DNA of 64,000 bases from Gentiana macrophylla. Its lineage: Eukaryota > Streptophyta > Magnoliopsida > Gentianales > Gentianaceae. The notes below the pieces were generated by a model. That model worked only from the letters and a program-made list of their open reading frames with translations, had not been told where the DNA came from and ran no database searches. Made by a program: the position numbers and the translations under genes. Numbering within the stretch: position 1 is the stretch's first letter; the number at the start of each line of letters is the position of its first letter. Below, in pieces: positions 1 to 9,387 of the stretch. Location: positions 40,558,806 to 40,622,805 of the forward strand of contig CM047810.1 in the NCBI GenBank assembly GCA_026214975.1. The letters are read 5' to 3'.

Positions 1-830
1 TCAACTGTCTTATCCGGACCGTCGACATTGGTTGTCTAAGTGGGGCATTTATATATGATGTAGTCATATAGGACTGGACCAATTTAATCAGAGTTTCTCA
101 TATAATTCCGTGATTGAGAAATCTTATTAAATCACAAGATGATCATATATGGATTAACCTTATCTCAAGTGATTCTGCACTCTACTTGTTTCATGATAGG
201 GTTTGATGTGTTCGTTAAGGATTGCTAAGAGGCGCGGTCCGAATCACTTTCACATTGGCACAATTCTGGAATGAGTGAGAAGTGTGTGTCTCACAGATAT
301 GTAATATATTCCTTCCTGCGGGAAGTAGAAAGACAATCCCCTTATTTGTTAATCCTAAAAGCGATCGATCCGCGGAGTTCAGATTGGTTATGAACTAATT
401 GATCACTTGTGGGTTAATGGTAAATAAGGATAAGATGTATTGAAGAAGGTTTATGGAAATAATCCCGCTTCATTACGGATAGTCTATGGAGGGTTAGTTT
501 GTATGAAATGATTATATCAATGGACACTTATCGACTCGAATCGACGTTTTGACAATAAGTTATATCTATAATTGATAGAGTTCAGTTTCGGATTTATGGT
601 GGCGTAATTCTGGAATTAATGACTTGAGTAGAAATATTCTGTTCGATGAATATTTTATTTAATTTATTGTAGCATCTGGTTATAGGTCCATGGTCCCCGG
701 GTTGGCTCTAACACGCGAGTGTGTTTTCGTTTTTGTGGAACCTCGAGAATAAATTAAATAGTTGGTCTATTTAATGAATATGCAATATTATTTATTTGGT
801 AAATAATATATAAAATAGAAAAACTATGCT
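1..830. repeat. AT-rich LTR-like sequence, no gene seen
   Basis: No coding region is recognisable. The texture (long non-coding AT-rich stretch running into a copia LTR 3' end) looks like part of a long retrotransposon LTR, but neither terminus is visible because the window starts inside it. It could instead belong to the same LTR that ends at 1142. Confidence 0.3.
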
Positions 831-1142
831 TTTATTTGTGCATTTACTTTATCGCAGTTTATTTTCAGTATTTTTTCAGCATTAAACTGATTACATACAA
901 ACAGATTGAATCACACCAAGCACACTGTTGAGTTCACCAAATTCAGTACAACCAACTTTCAACAGAACAACAAGAACTTTAAAAGGCTTAATAATAATCC
1001 GCTGCATTTAACTCAGCTGTAGAAAAAGTCAACAGACTAGATCACAACTAAGATATCTTAACTCCATAAAACGTTTCAAGTCACAAGTTTATTCACCCCC
1101 CCCCTCCCTTAAACTTGTCCAAATCCTTCCAAGGGACCAACA
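831..1142 (+). repeat. 3' part of a Sirevirus-like copia LTR (LTR1)
   Basis: The segment ends in a C-run followed by GGGACCAACA. The LTRs ending at 3330 and 32249 end the same way (C-run, then ...GGACCAACA). The common ending identifies it as the 3' end of a long copia LTR on the plus strand. No primer-binding site follows. The next bases are LINE coding sequence, so this is a solo or truncated LTR. The left boundary is not determinable. Confidence 0.6.
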
Positions 1143-1213
1143 CTTTTGTCTAGGATTGAGGACCTTGGGAAATACCTGGGAATTCCATTAATTCATAATA
1201 GATTCTTTAGTAA
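1143..1213 (+). pseudogene. LINE reverse transcriptase scrap
   Basis: The plus-strand translation contains EDLGKYLGIPL followed by IHNRF. This DLGKYLGxPL motif is characteristic of the C-terminal part of plant L1-type LINE reverse transcriptases. The fragment is only 71 bp and is bounded on both sides by LTR ends (1142 and 1214). It is probably a piece of the same LINE whose 3' end lies at 3960-5114, split by LTR insertions. That link is inferred from strand and order, not proved. Confidence 0.65.
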
Positions 1214-2546
1214 TGTTGGTCCATAATACAAGGCTTGGAAGAGTTTAGAGGGTGTTGAATGAACTCTTCTTATTTTCGTAAATTCTAAGAAAAAACGGAC
1301 TAGTGGGTTGATTAGACCAGTGAAGATACTCATCTGATTCACAGAGTGTATGCAGCGGAATGATGATTTAATAAAGCTTTGGCTTGGTTTTCAGTGAAGT
1401 GTAGTGTGAAGAAAAATAAATAAATACTTAAAGTAAATTGCGGAAAGAAAAGAGTCTGAGAATTTTTATCGATCTTTGGAGTTGCGTAATCTCCTACGTA
1501 TTCGCTTCTCTGTGATATGGAGGTATCACTAGTGTACTCTATGCTAATACAATAGGCAAGTGTCCTTGACACCCCCAGATGCTTCACACTTTAGCAGCTA
1601 ATCATTGACAGCCTCTAATTGTTTTAATGGTCTACTTTCACGCAGCTCGTCTGAAGAACTCTTCTTCAATGACTCGTCTCTTTTCTATGAACCTTCACAC
1701 CTTCCTAATGTTTCAATGGGTTCAACTCCTTGGTAACAAGTTGTTGATGAAAGGATGGTGTTGTGTCAATAATGATACAAGATTAGAGCCTTGCTAGATG
1801 TTTCTTTGAGATTTGAATTGCGGCTCTTTTGATCTAGTAGATCTCTGAATATTTCTTGGTGAGTGCCTTTGAAGATCTCTTGACTTTCTGGATATAGAGT
1901 GGTAAGCTTGAGAATGATGATCATTGTAGTGCCGGTATATATTCTTGTATATCTTTATTCTTGTGTTTTCTTTGTCTCTTGGTGTTGTATATCTTTCATT
2001 CCTTTTGCTTCTTATATGTATATCACCTCTTTGATTTCTTCAATTAATGAATAAAACAACCACTGGGGAAAATGAGTGGTTCTCATTTAATGCCAAGTTG
2101 TATTAATTCAAAATCTTGTCAGTACTTGACCGTTGGTTGGTTTACTTGGCACTGAAAGGTTGTAGTTTGTCAGCCTATAGAATGTAGCATTGCGGGTTGC
2201 ATTCAATGCTATGTCTTTCACTTGTATTTTTTTGTATCCGTTGATCATGAGTAGATCGTATGGATGGCTACACGCCCTTTGATTTATCATATCATTTGTT
2301 ACTTAGTCACTTCGAATATGATGTGTCTTTGTAGACTGTCTTTTACTCGTCCATTTGCTTTACTCAACTACTTTCTTTACTCTTATGCTTTACTCGTTTG
2401 CTTTACTCGTCAAATGCGCTTTACTCAAATCCGCGCCCTCTTGAAGTTGTCTTAGGCGATGGGTAGGAGTCCGGTATTCATGTCTTCTTATCTTCTGACT
2501 ACTAAGCAAACTTATACTTAGTTATTAAACCACATCTTTGGTATCA
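1214..2546 (-). repeat. Sirevirus-like copia LTR, minus strand
   Basis: Read on the minus strand it starts TGATACCAAAG and ends GGACCAACA. It aligns by eye along its whole length with the plus-strand LTR at 30831-32249, with shared blocks near both ends and repeated GAGTAAA-rich stretches in the middle. It is about 1.33 kb. No primer-binding site or polypurine tract flanks it and no matching TSD was found, so it is a solo LTR or remnant. Short ORFs inside it are chance. Confidence 0.75.
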
Positions 2547-2552
2547 TCACCC

Positions 2553-3330
2553 TGCTGATTTACACAGAACTTGAAGCTACTGATCTAGAAAACTCTTCAA
2601 GTGTAACCTGCTATCAAGCTACATCAAGTTCATACACTTGAAGACTTCAAGCTGCTGATCATATCATCCTGATCAAGCTGCTGACTGTTGAATCATTTAC
2701 TTGATTCAAGCCTTCTTTTACAAGAAACATGCTGAAGACAGAGAAGCACTTAGGTGTCAAGAACTGTTGTTTGTGGTGGAGCTGGTGAAGAAGCAATCCT
2801 ACCCTTCAAGGACCAGTGGAATACTTTGAAGCCGCAATCCTACATGTTTCAAATATTCAGTTTGTAAAGCAATAGCTATTGGTGAAGGACAGACATCTTA
2901 GGGATTTTTGTAACTGCAATCTCAAAGATCTCTAGTGAATTTCCTCCAACATCACAGGGGAAGAGTGGGTCGATGAGATTACACCACTGGAACCACTATA
3001 AAATTTGCCTACTTATTTTCTGCATTTAATTTACTATCCACATCAACCTACTGAAACTAGTAACGGAACTACACACACTTACACTACTGAGTATCTAATA
3101 CTTAGTATCATCTATTTAAACAATAAGTAATAAGGCTTAATTTGAATATATTCCGCTGCAACAAATTCAGTAATATCTATCGTCGCCAGACATCTGAGTG
3201 GTCGGCCAGACTCATCGGCGATCAAGCCAGGCTATTGACTTTGCTGAGTTTGCTAACTCCAAAAGTTTTAAGTGTTAAGTTTATTCACCCCCCCTCTAAA
3301 CTTAACCAAAGTCTTTTCAAGGGACCAACA
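2553..3330 (+). repeat. Second Sirevirus-like copia LTR (LTR2), plus strand
   Basis: The right end reads TTCACCCCCCC, then a pyrimidine-rich stretch and GGGACCAACA, the same end structure as LTR1. An ATTCCGCTGCA block upstream also recurs in this LTR class. It abuts the inverted LTR at 1214-2546. The left boundary (TG at about 2553) is a guess. No primer-binding site follows. Confidence 0.55.
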
Positions 3331-3959
3331 GGTTCATTGTCAGTAAGTTCTCGTTTCTATTTATTACATTCAGATTGCTTTTATCAACTGTGTCTTTGAT
3401 AATAGAATCTGTTAGTCTAAATACCGAGGTTGTTGTACTGCTCTGTTGTGTCATCTTTTAGTAACAGAACTGTGATTGAATCTTTAGTGGTTAAGATTCT
3501 TTCACTACATTGTGAACTAAAGAGTGACAAGTCAGAGCACCGTTTTATCTTGTATTAAAAATCTAGTGTAATTTGCAACTGCAAAGCATATAGTGAATTC
3601 GATCTGTGTGTATGTGTGTAATATTATCACATAGAATTGTATGCTAGGATAAACAAACATAAAATATGTTTATGTTTTTGAAATACTACCAGAAACACAC
3701 CTAAGTGTTGCATATTGAATTGATTGGGTTTTAACTCGTTAAAATCTTTAATCAAATTTTGATCACAAGAGCATTAACCTATATATGTTGATTCTAGCTA
3801 GATCTTTCGCCTAGTTTATCATAATATTAGGTTAATTAATTTAAAATCCAAAAAGGCTTAATAAAATTTAAAAGGGCGTAATATCCTTTTCACCCCTCAG
3901 GATATATATTGCGTATAACTCACCCAATAGCTCCTAACTAATTATATGAGGTTTAAAAG
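3331..3959. other. Unassigned AT-rich sequence
   Basis: It lies between the LTR end and the LINE 3' fragment. No coding motif, tandem repeat or terminal inverted repeat was recognised. Confidence 0.4.
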
Positions 3960-5114
3960 GAATATGAGTAGTACCAGTTTGTGTAGTAGATGTGGCGGAT
4001 CTTTGGAGGATGTTGGTCACTGTTTGGCGTCTTGCCATTTCTCGTCTAGAATTTGGACATGCAGGCCTCTTAAAAGATTTATTGATCAAAATAATTTTAC
4101 GTCGAGGAGTGGTTGATCTTCAATGCCTTGATGAGACCCTTATCTCGGCTCTTCTTTTAATGGGGCTGCTATCACCTTATTCAATATGACGTTCGGATCA
4201 TATGGAAGGATAAGAATGACATGGTTTTCAATAATATCATTTGAAGTTTGTTAATGTGTGCAATCAAATTGTCTATTTGGCTAACGAGCTCTTCATTTAA
4301 TGGGCCTCTAACACATTATTCAATATGACGATCTAGATCATATGAAAGGATATGAATGACATGGTTTTCAATAATGTCATTATGAACTTTGTTAATGTGT
4401 GCATTCAAATTGTCTATTTGGCTAACGAGTACATACTCAATTGTCAGATATGCCAAGGCCCATAACTTCCAGGGGTATCAGATGGGTTGGTTGGCAATCC
4501 CCACCTCCGAGTTGGATCAAGCTGAACAATGATGCTAGTTGCAATACTCATACGGGTTTCTCCTCAATTGGATGACTTGTTAGAAATCAAGAAAGTAATT
4601 GGATGTTTGGCTCTTTGGGGAATACTAATACATCTCATATTTTCTGTGCATAGCTCAAAGCTATCAGAGAGACTCTTAGACTGTCTTGGGAAGCTAATTA
4701 CTGCAACATCATCATTGAATCAGACTCCTTATCTGTTGTTACTAGCATATACCATGATGGAGATTGGGATTCTAGTTAAGGTTCCCTCATTGGAGACTAT
4801 AGGAATTTTTTGAAGAGTGTGATTTTAAGTGATTCAATATCAATGATGTTTACTTAAATTAACTATAATGTTCAAGGATGATAATTGCACAAATTGAAAA
4901 ACCGGACTAATTGAAGCTGGAATTGCATCGCTCAACATACTTTGTGAGAAGGGAATCATGCTGCTACTGCCTTGCTTCTAGAGGGCATTTTTCTGATTCT
5001 AATTTTGTTATGAACTTGTTAAGTGACCCTCCGGACTATTTGAGGACTTTTCTTTTGGATGACATGAGAGGCGTTCTCTTGCCTAAACTTAGTTTTTGCT
5101 TTTGGGGGTCTTGA
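3960..5114 (+). pseudogene. LINE 3' end: zf-RVT and RNase H domains
   Basis: A zinc-binding RVT tail is readable at about 3965-4060, with C-x2-C then H-x4-C spacing (LCSRCGG, then GHCLASCH). A spacer with IWKDKNDMVF follows. From about 4513 comes an RNase H domain of plant LINEs: WIKLNNDAS (first catalytic Asp), later IIIESDS, and a C-terminal PPDYLRTFLLDD stretch before a TGA at 5112. The frame has a TGA at about 4582 and a TAG at 4651-4653. The TAG falls where the family has its AE(L) catalytic glutamate. A 140-bp direct duplication (4149-4429) further wrecks the spacer. It is a dead copy, probably of the same LINE as 1143-1213. The nearby A-run at about 5132 may be the tail. Confidence 0.8.
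4149..4429 (+). repeat. 140-bp tandem duplication inside LINE
   Basis: Two adjacent copies (4149-4288 and 4289-4429) both start CTCTTC and end GGCTAACGAG, with a few substitutions between them. Both encode the same IWK-N-D-MVFNN spacer, so the second copy is a duplication within the element. Confidence 0.85.
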
Positions 5115-5222
5115 CCCTCCGTTTTATACCAAAAAAAAGTAGAAGAATGCAGGGAAAAATGCTATCGTTAAGAACAACTGAAAAAATAGATTTGTAAGCT
5201 ATATTTTGTTCGATGAGTGATT

Positions 5223-5262
5223 ATATAGCAGTGTGATGGTGATGGTGATGGTGATGGTTATG
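5223..5262. repeat. (GTGATG)n-like microsatellite
   Basis: Repeated GTGATG units ending in a GTTATG variant. Confidence 0.85.
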
Positions 5263-5445
5263 GTTATTAATAAGCTATGAGATAGAATTATCATTAAATT
5301 TGAAATGAATCCATATCATATTTTTTATTTATATCTAAATTATTGTTTTTTTAGATATCCGATAACTTTTTTCTGTTTTGATTTTTTTTTTTTTTTCAGA
5401 TTTGGTTTTAAATCAGATATGGTATATGTAATTATTAGTGTTTTA

Positions 5446-5448
<3 letters not shown>

Positions 5449-5500
<52 letters not shown>
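5449..5500. repeat. (ATT)n microsatellite
   Basis: About 17 uninterrupted ATT units. The Leu run of an overlapping short ORF is simply this repeat translated. Confidence 0.95.
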
Positions 5501-5504
5501 GAAT

Positions 5505-6140
5505 TTAGCAGCTGTTAAGGAGTGATATATCTAAGTTGTATATTAAGATTTTTGTATAGGATAAAGGGTTAATTTTACCCGGTTTTTTTTTTAGTAGTTG
5601 CAAATTTGATAGTTTTGACATATCAGATAACAAATTCTGTTTTGATTTTTTTTTCCACAAATTTTTTAGTGGCCGGCAAGGAGAGATATATCTAAGTTGT
5701 ATATTAAAATTCTTTTTATTATATGATACACGGTTTATTTTACCCGTTGTTTTTTTTTTTTGTATGTCTGTTTTGTTTTAGTAGCTGCAAAGTCGACACT
5801 TTTGAGATATCAGATAATAAAGTAGGTTCGGGTTTTTTTTATTTTACTTTTTTTATATCGGATATATGATTTCTGTTCTAAATTTTAATTTATGTATTTT
5901 GTTTTCTTTAAAATCAAATATTTAATATATGAAATTAATGTTTTATGTTATCCATTTTTTGTTTTAGTAACTGCAAATCGATGTTTTTGACATAGCACAT
6001 AACAAATTCTGTTTTGATTTTTTCCCTGGATTTTAGGGGTTTTTTCCTGTTACGGTAGATTTTATGAGGTTTTAGTAGCTGCAAATTCGATATATCAGAT
6101 AATAAATTATGTTCTGATTTTTTTAGTAGCTGTAAATTTT
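5505..6140. repeat. Degenerate tandem repeat, about 170-200 bp unit
   Basis: At least four degraded units share the order GATATATCTAAGTTGTATATT, then TTTTACCCG, then TTTAGTAGCTGCAAA, then AGATAACAAATTCTG and a T-run. Unit spacing is irregular. No coding content was seen. Confidence 0.6.
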
Positions 6141-6329
6141 ATGGTTTTTTTTTTTTTTTTTGGTTTTATTACGTTAGATTTTATGAGGATCAACATTTTT
6201 TTAAGGTGGAAGAGGCTACAAGGACAAAAAAAATGATAAATGGGTCCAGAAGGACAAATTTCAAAATCAGAGATTAGTAATGACAAATTGCTAATATAGT
6301 GACAAAAATGCCCCTTTATAAGCGAAGGA

Positions 6330-6605
6330 ACAAGTAGTAACAACCCATAAAATGTCGTAACAGCCAAGAAACAAATAGTAACAGCCCTAAAAAAGTCGTA
6401 ACATCCAATGGAAAAGTAGTAATAGCCAATAAACAGTAGTAACAGCCTAAAAACAAGTAGTAACAGCCCGTAATAAATAGCAACGGCCAAAAAACAATTA
6501 GTAACATCCCATAAACAAGTCGTAACATCCCATAAACAAGTCGTAACAGTCAAAAAAACAAGTTGTAACATCCCATAAACAAGTAGTAACCGTCCCAAAA
6601 ATGTA
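6330..6605. repeat. Minisatellite, about 21-bp unit
   Basis: The approximate unit is GTAACAGCCCATAAACAAGTA, repeated about a dozen times with variation. The overlapping minus-strand ORFs (Tyr, Leu and Cys-rich) are translations of this repeat. Confidence 0.85.
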
Positions 6606-6654
6606 ATAACGTTACAAAATTAATAGTAACAACCCTGAACTTTTTCAAAAAAAA

Positions 6655-7190
6655 AAAAAACCATTCGCTTCTCCGGCAACCATGGCCGCCGTTAACTCCT
6701 TCGCCGGTGCATATGGCCCCAGTCTGGCGGCACAGCCGTAGGAGATGAAGCAACGTCTTGGTGGTAGTGTTTTCGACCAACCGGAAAGACAAATCTTCCT
6801 CTGCGACTAAGGTAGAAAACGAATCATCAACGGAGAAATCAAAAGCCGAATCAGATATATTAATCAATCAGCAATCCGGCCGAGCTTCTCCGACCTCAAA
6901 AAAGGAGCAAACGGAACATTGGATTGGTGACCAGACAGAGAGGCATCCGGCGGCCCCCAACCGTCCGGATTGACCGGAACATCACCGACTTCAAAGCCCG
7001 CCGTTGTTAAGGATTGCAAAGAATCGAAAAGACGGTGATTTGCATTCTTCTTCTCTTCTACGGCAAATTCGGCATCTTCTTCTCTTCTCGGCACCTTTTC
7101 CTTGATTCTTTCCTCCGCCGACCTATTCTTCTCGGCGACTTCTTCACCATCTCCTACAATTACGTACAATCTACGCACAGCGGCAAAAAT
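6655..7190 (-). other. GC-richer gene-like filler, function unknown
   Basis: Base composition rises sharply relative to the flanks. A 104-codon minus-strand ORF (6864-7178) and a 71-codon plus-strand ORF (6758-6973) run through it. Neither matches a family that I recognise. The stretch resembles the 5' UTR or first exon of a plant gene captured inside the surrounding repeat element. A genuine small gene cannot be excluded. Confidence 0.3.
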
Positions 7191-7419
7191 TTGGGGATAT
7201 TAAAACATGTAAAGGGAAAAGGAAAAAAAGGGCAATTTAGTCAAAAAATTATTTTTTGTCCTTGTAAAATTAATGTGTCCTGGAAACCCTATTAAGTCAC
7301 AAATTAGTCCTTTTGGACAACCTATTTTTTTAAAGTTATAGGTCGGATAATTAGATAATTATCCGGATAATTAGATTAAAACAGCTCATCTATATTACTC
7401 CCTTATTTTTTGATTTTAG

Positions 7420-8010
7420 ATCTATGTTGCACAGACACGGACACGGACACGTCGGACGACACGGTGATGCGGCTAATTCTAAAATTTAAGGACACGACAT
7501 GCCGCCGACATGTTATATATATATATATAGTATATGTGTGTGATGTAAATAGATTCAATTTATCAAAAAATATTCGTAAACATCTATAAAACTAGACAAA
7601 ATAAGATAGGTAATATGTAAACTCTATGAATATCTAGAATAGAAATTCGAGCCAAAAGAAATTGTGATTGACCTTCAAAATATTACAAATTGTAAAAATG
7701 ATTGTTTGTCAACAAAAAATATATAAATTTAATACGGCGTATTATTTGTTAAATTATTATAGAAATGAAAATCGTTTATTTTAACGTTTCCATCGAAAAA
7801 AACTTAAATAAAGAAAAAAACAAAATTTAAAAAATTGGGTTCAGGAGTGTCGGGGAGTGTTGGTGCCGTGTCGGGGAGTGTCGACAGTGTGTCGGAAGCG
7901 TGTCGGATATTAAAATTTTAAACAATATTAATATAATTGACCGACACGTGTCGGACACGGCGTCGGAGCGCGTCGTGTCGTGTCTTGTGTCGAATACGAC
8001 TCACGACGCC
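7420..8010. repeat. GTGTCGG-rich palindromic MITE-like element
   Basis: Both edges are rich in GACACGGACACG or GTGTCGGACACG words in opposite orientation, separated by an AT-rich centre. A perfect 14-bp palindrome CCGACACGTGTCGG lies at 7941-7954. The arrangement suggests a non-autonomous DNA element, but exact termini and a TSD were not defined. Confidence 0.45.
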
Positions 8011-8080
8011 TAAATTAAAGTGTCGGTGAATGATAGTTTAAATAGATTAGAAAAATCATTATTATCATAACTTCAACGTC

Positions 8081-8996
8081 GAATATCGACCTTTTTTTTT
8101 TCTTTCAAAAGAACGAACCACTTTATTTCCATGTACCAAAAGACAACCAAAGAGAAAGCTAAAAAAAGTTATACATCAAAGTTTTAAACATAATCAAAAT
8201 AACTCATCCCAAGCCAGCGAAGATTCTTTACTCGTTCTACCATTTGTGACAGAAAAACTGAGGCCGGGGGCCTATCTTCTTTGTTGCCATGAATGCATCG
8301 ATTCCTCCACATCCAGATTCCATACAGAGCTTCCCTCCACTCCGTGGTGCCTAATAGTGGCGTAACCTGCCGAGTAAGGTTCAAATGAATCCAGTCTCGG
8401 ACTGTTGTTGCCCCCAAAAAATTACTCCAACTCTCCCTAGGTAAACTCAAATACAAAAGAGTGCTTGCCCAAGGGCAATCCCTAAAACTATGTAGTATCG
8501 TTTCATTATCTTCACCACACAAAGTGCATGTGGGTGAAGGAATGATGTGTCGTTTTGCTAACAAAGCTCCCACAGGAAAGGTCTCATGAGCAAGGTTCCA
8601 AAGAAGAAAATTACCTCGAGAAGGGCCATTTAGACTCCAAATCTGCTTCCAAATCCCATCGGCTTGCACTTGGGTAGTAGGACCCGGCTGCAACTGCCAA
8701 TGGTATCCTGCACTAACAGTATAGGTTCCTTTCAGCTCATCTCTCCAAATATACTCGTGATCGGCGGTATCCAGGCTATGCCAAAGAACTGAATATGCTT
8801 TGTAGATGCTTCTCCATATTGGGGAACTCCCTTGTTTAGGTGTCGTTGTCAATTCTTTATATTTATGTGTGATGACCTGAACCCAAAGGACATCCTTTTG
8901 GTGAAGGAGTTGCCTATGAAGCTTCCTTAACAAGGCCAAGTTCATCTCTCGTAACTTGCGTATCTCCAAACCCGTGGAATATGGACCTTTTTTTTT
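8081..8996 (-). mobile_element. 5'-truncated LINE insertion with TSD
   Basis: LINE coding sequence on the minus strand is bounded on both sides by a near-identical direct repeat: GAATATCGACC plus a T-run at 8081-8100, and GAATATGGACC plus a T-run at 8977-8996. Homology to LINE protein stops exactly at the right-hand repeat. This is the signature of target-primed insertion with 5' truncation. The T-run next to the left copy is the reverse complement of the poly(A) tail. It sits about 400 bp upstream of the ML gene start codon. Confidence 0.8.
8184..8985 (-). pseudogene. LINE C-terminal region with zf-RVT domain
   Basis: One open frame reads IRKLREMNLALL (end of the LINE RT/thumb region), later GNFLLWNLAHETFPVG, then a zinc-binding RVT motif with TCTLCGE, H and DCPWA cysteine/histidine spacing. 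It then has IWMWRNRCIH and stops at 8184. The order RT-tail, W-rich linker, C-x2-C-H-C and IWxxRN is that of plant L1 LINE ORF2. ORF codons upstream of about 8977 are flanking DNA, not LINE. The fragment has no catalytic domain and cannot act alone. Confidence 0.85.
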
Positions 8997-9015
8997 AAAT
9001 AAATAAAAAAAGACT

Positions 9016-9259
9016 AAACCTAACGTGTAAAGTTTATAAGTGCAGACTTGACTTTTTGTTGGCGTCCCAAACCTAAGGAAAAAGATATGTACACCACACT
9101 TGAATGTGCCAGTGGATGATATGACATTACATCCATCTTCACCACTCATTAGAGACGATTTTTTTTTCTGTGGGTCATGACTAAATTAATGGTGTAGATG
9201 ATGTTGTGGAGATTGATGTAGTGATGTAGCAGTCCCGCAAACCTAACGTGTACAGTTTA
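9016..9259 (+). promoter_or_regulatory. Duplicated ACGTG-containing motif upstream of ML gene
   Basis: AAACCTAACGTGTA followed by AGTTTA occurs at 9016-9036 and, with one substitution, at 9239-9259. Both copies lie between the LINE insertion and the ML-gene start. ACGTG is the core of bZIP/ABRE-type sites in plants. Regulatory function is inferred. Confidence 0.4.
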
Positions 9260-9387
9260 CTCACGTCCTTCCAGATTCCACCGACCAACTTTAGTTTATT
9301 TACTTGTTGAATTTAGTCCTCTCCCACGCTGTTCCATATTTCACAGGTATCCGATTTATTTCTTTCTTTCTCTCTCTAAGGTTATTA

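Larger units (their letters stand above)
6205..7322. mobile_element. Possible Pack-MULE-like element with internal minisatellite
   Basis: The two ends are degenerate inverted repeats of roughly 100 bp. The left end has CTACAAGGACAAAA, AGAAGGACAAATTT and then ATGCCCCTTT. The reverse complement of the right end has CCAAAAGGACTAATTT, CAGGACACATT, TACAAGGACAAAA and then TTGCCCTTT. Inside are a minisatellite (6330-6605) and a GC-richer stretch (about 6655-7190) that looks like captured genic sequence. Long degenerate inverted ends with foreign filler suggest a Mutator-like element. No transposase or clear 9-bp TSD was seen. Confidence 0.4.

Noticed and set aside
6107..6598. 163-codon minus-strand ORF with membrane-like composition
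   Set aside because: It translates the 21-bp minisatellite and flanking T-runs. There is no real protein signature.
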